In this document: positions 62,905-64,000 of the stretch, piece after piece | Position numbering within the stretch: position 1 is the first letter of the stretch | Layout: every line of letters starts with the position of its first letter | Source of the DNA: Spirosoma foliorum | Lineage (GTDB): Bacteria > Bacteroidota > Bacteroidia > Cytophagales > Spirosomataceae | Assembly (NCBI RefSeq): GCF_014117325.1 | Contig: NZ_CP059732.1 | Location: forward strand, 1,054,001 to 1,118,000 | Direction: 5' to 3' | DNA: 64,000 nt | Translations under genes and position numbers: made by a program | Notes under the pieces: generated by a model | The model's input: only the letters and a program-made list of their open reading frames with translations | Database searches by the model: none | What the model was told of the DNA's origin: nothing

Positions 62905-62919
62905 CTTTCTGGCGCGCTG

Positions 62920-63030
62920 GCGCGAGTATTTACTCGTGCCGATTAATATAGTCAGCATTTGCTGACTCATGAACAGGCTGAAAGCCAGCGAATGCTGGCC
63001 AAATTAATCAGCACGAGCGAATGCTCGCGC
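62920..63030. repeat. Large imperfect inverted repeat, 47 bp arms
   Basis: Arms 62920-62966 and 62984-63030 differ at about nine positions, nearly all transitions. Each arm contains two small hairpins (GCGAGCATTCGCTCGTGC and CCAGCATTCGCTGG types), so a cruciform or multi-hairpin is possible. Confidence 0.75.
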
Positions 63031-63045
63031 TAGAACAACTAAACC

Positions 63046-63825
63046 ATGCCTCCTAAAACCTCAAGGCGCAGCTTTCTCCAATCGTCCGTAGTAGCTGGAT
63101 TTGCTTCTGGTTTACCATCGCATTCCTTGTTGACAAATCAATCGGTTCAGCCACCCAAAGAAAAAGGACTAGTTTTTCTGTTTCAGGGCGATTCGATTAC
63201 AGATGGCAATCGGGGACGAAACACCGATCCAAATCACATTATGGGACACGGTTATGCTTTTTCGATTGCCAGTCGGATTGGGGCCGATTTTCCGGAAGAG
63301 GGTTTCCTGTTTTACAACCGGGGCATCAGCGGTAACAAGATAACTGACTTGCAGAAACGCTGGCAAACCGATACGCTCGATCTTAAACCGGATGTGCTCA
63401 GTGTATTAGTGGGCATCAACGATACCAATGCCATCGTCAATAAATCGGCTGAAGCTATCAGTCTGGAGGAGTTCGAAACCATCTATCGTACGCTGCTCAC
63501 GGATAGTAAAAAGCAAAATCCAGCGACACTATTTGTGTTGGGAATACCCTTTGTTTATCCCGTTGGAAAGCGCAAAGAAAACTGGGAACTCTGGCGCGAC
63601 GATACGGCAAAACGACAGGTTATTGTTCGAAAACTAGCTGCCGAATTTGATGCCGTACTCGTCGACTATCCGGCTTTAGTTGATAAAGCAATAACAAAAG
63701 CGCCGATTGAGTACTGGATTTGGGACGGCATTCACCCAACCGTGTTTACCCACGAGTTGATGGCGCGCGAATGGATAAAGCAGGTAAGCGCCCGACTTAA
63801 ATTCCTGAAAAAATACCGGTACTAG
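63046..63825 (+). CDS. Tat-exported SGNH/GDSL hydrolase
   Basis: A 259-residue esterase. The N-terminus has a twin-arginine-like motif (SRRSFLQSS), so export as a folded protein is likely. Block I is FQGDSITDGN, block II Gly is in NRGISGNKI, block III is VGINDTN, and block V is WDGIHPTVFTHEL. It is paralogous to the preceding SGNH gene only in fold; the spacing of the motifs differs. It probably acts on acylated carbohydrate. Confidence 0.9.
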   Translation: MPPKTSRRSFLQSSVVAGFASGLPSHSLLTNQSVQPPKEKGLVFLFQGDSITDGNRGRNTDPNHIMGHGYAFSIASRIGADFPEEGFLFYNRGISGNKITDLQKRWQTDTLDLKPDVLSVLVGINDTNAIVNKSAEAISLEEFETIYRTLLTDSKKQNPATLFVLGIPFVYPVGKRKENWELWRDDTAKRQVIVRKLAAEFDAVLVDYPALVDKAITKAPIEYWIWDGIHPTVFTHELMAREWIKQVSARLKFLKKYRY

Positions 63826-63915
63826 GAACGCATTCAGGCTGCGCTTTTTTTAAGCCTTTCAAGGAACCGTATCCGGGTTTAAAGCGATTGTAAAGGCATA
63901 TCAGAAAAATCAACC

Positions 63916-64000
63916 ATGGAATTAGGAATCAGTAGTTTTGGCGATGTCAGACCTGATGGCGTGGCCGGGAAAGCGGTCAATGCGCATCAACGGATGCAGG
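63916..64000 (+). CDS. LLM-class flavin-dependent oxidoreductase (start only)
   Basis: The first 28 residues (MELGISSFGDVRPDG then VAGKAVNAHQRM) match the N-terminus of luciferase-like monooxygenases. The gene continues past the window end. Confidence 0.6.
   Translation, partial: MELGISSFGDVRPDGVAGKAVNAHQRMQ

Noticed and set aside
1..64000. CRISPR arrays, rRNA genes, insertion sequences, prophage
   Set aside because: No regularly spaced direct repeats, no rRNA-like blocks, and no transposase, integrase or phage structural protein among the translated frames.

Overview
The window looks like chromosomal DNA from a Cytophagales bacterium close to Spirosoma (phylum Bacteroidota). The reasons are Bacteroidota-type promoters (TTG, about 19 bases, TAnnTTTG) such as the one in front of the tRNA-Leu gene, a TonB-dependent receptor with an N-terminal carboxypeptidase-like domain, a TPR-membrane-LuxR regulator, a LytS/LytTR pair, many secreted glycan hydrolases, and the gene order ftsX-DUF3098-uppP-truB-ribF. 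The genus is inference; no rRNA or marker gene is present to prove it. No CRISPR array, rRNA operon, transposase or phage gene was seen.

Region 1 (1-8.0 kb) is the most striking. It holds the end of an unknown gene, two tandem near-identical membrane Ser/Thr kinases, one very large protein that joins an FtsW/RodA glycosyltransferase to a penicillin-binding transpeptidase, and an FHA phosphopeptide-binding protein. The gene content parallels the actinobacterial pknA/pknB-pbpA-rodA-fha cluster, but in a Bacteroidota background and with RodA and PBP in one chain. It reads as a phospho-signalling module that controls a peptidoglycan synthase.

Region 2 (8.2-26.6 kb) is mostly housekeeping: CorA, MscS, a secreted YXWGXW protein, an SDR/HxlR divergent pair, TruA, FtsX, DUF3098, UppP, TruB, RibF, an orphan protein with a cysteine-protease-like (CE clan) active site, a YhiN-type flavoprotein, a secreted/membrane nuclease, a prohibitin-like lipoprotein, a MacB-type permease and tRNA-Leu(CAA). 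Nearly every gap here holds an imperfect palindrome made of its own short repeated words.

Region 3 (26.6-40.1 kb), starting directly after the tRNA gene, looks accessory and partly decayed. It holds an SDR pseudogene, a GH1 glycosidase with an apparent internal deletion, a TPR-LuxR regulator, a methyltransferase, a DHFR-like protein, a PPOX-family protein, a TetR regulator with two matching operators, a secreted thiol peroxidase, a Bcr/CflA efflux pump and an AraC-SDR-NmrA operon.

Region 4 (40.4-64 kb) mixes metabolism and envelope functions: a cytochrome c/sugar dehydrogenase fusion, TfoX, a two-gene ABC transporter, a GH43-like enzyme, a Na+/H+ antiporter, a LytS/LytTR two-component system, a DUF3500-HupE-TonB receptor cluster, and a carbohydrate cluster (DUF5703, AraC, GH95, two SGNH esterases) that has no SusC/SusD pair. 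Dispersed palindromic repeats, including a roughly 100 bp MITE-like family with four recognisable members, fill many gaps.
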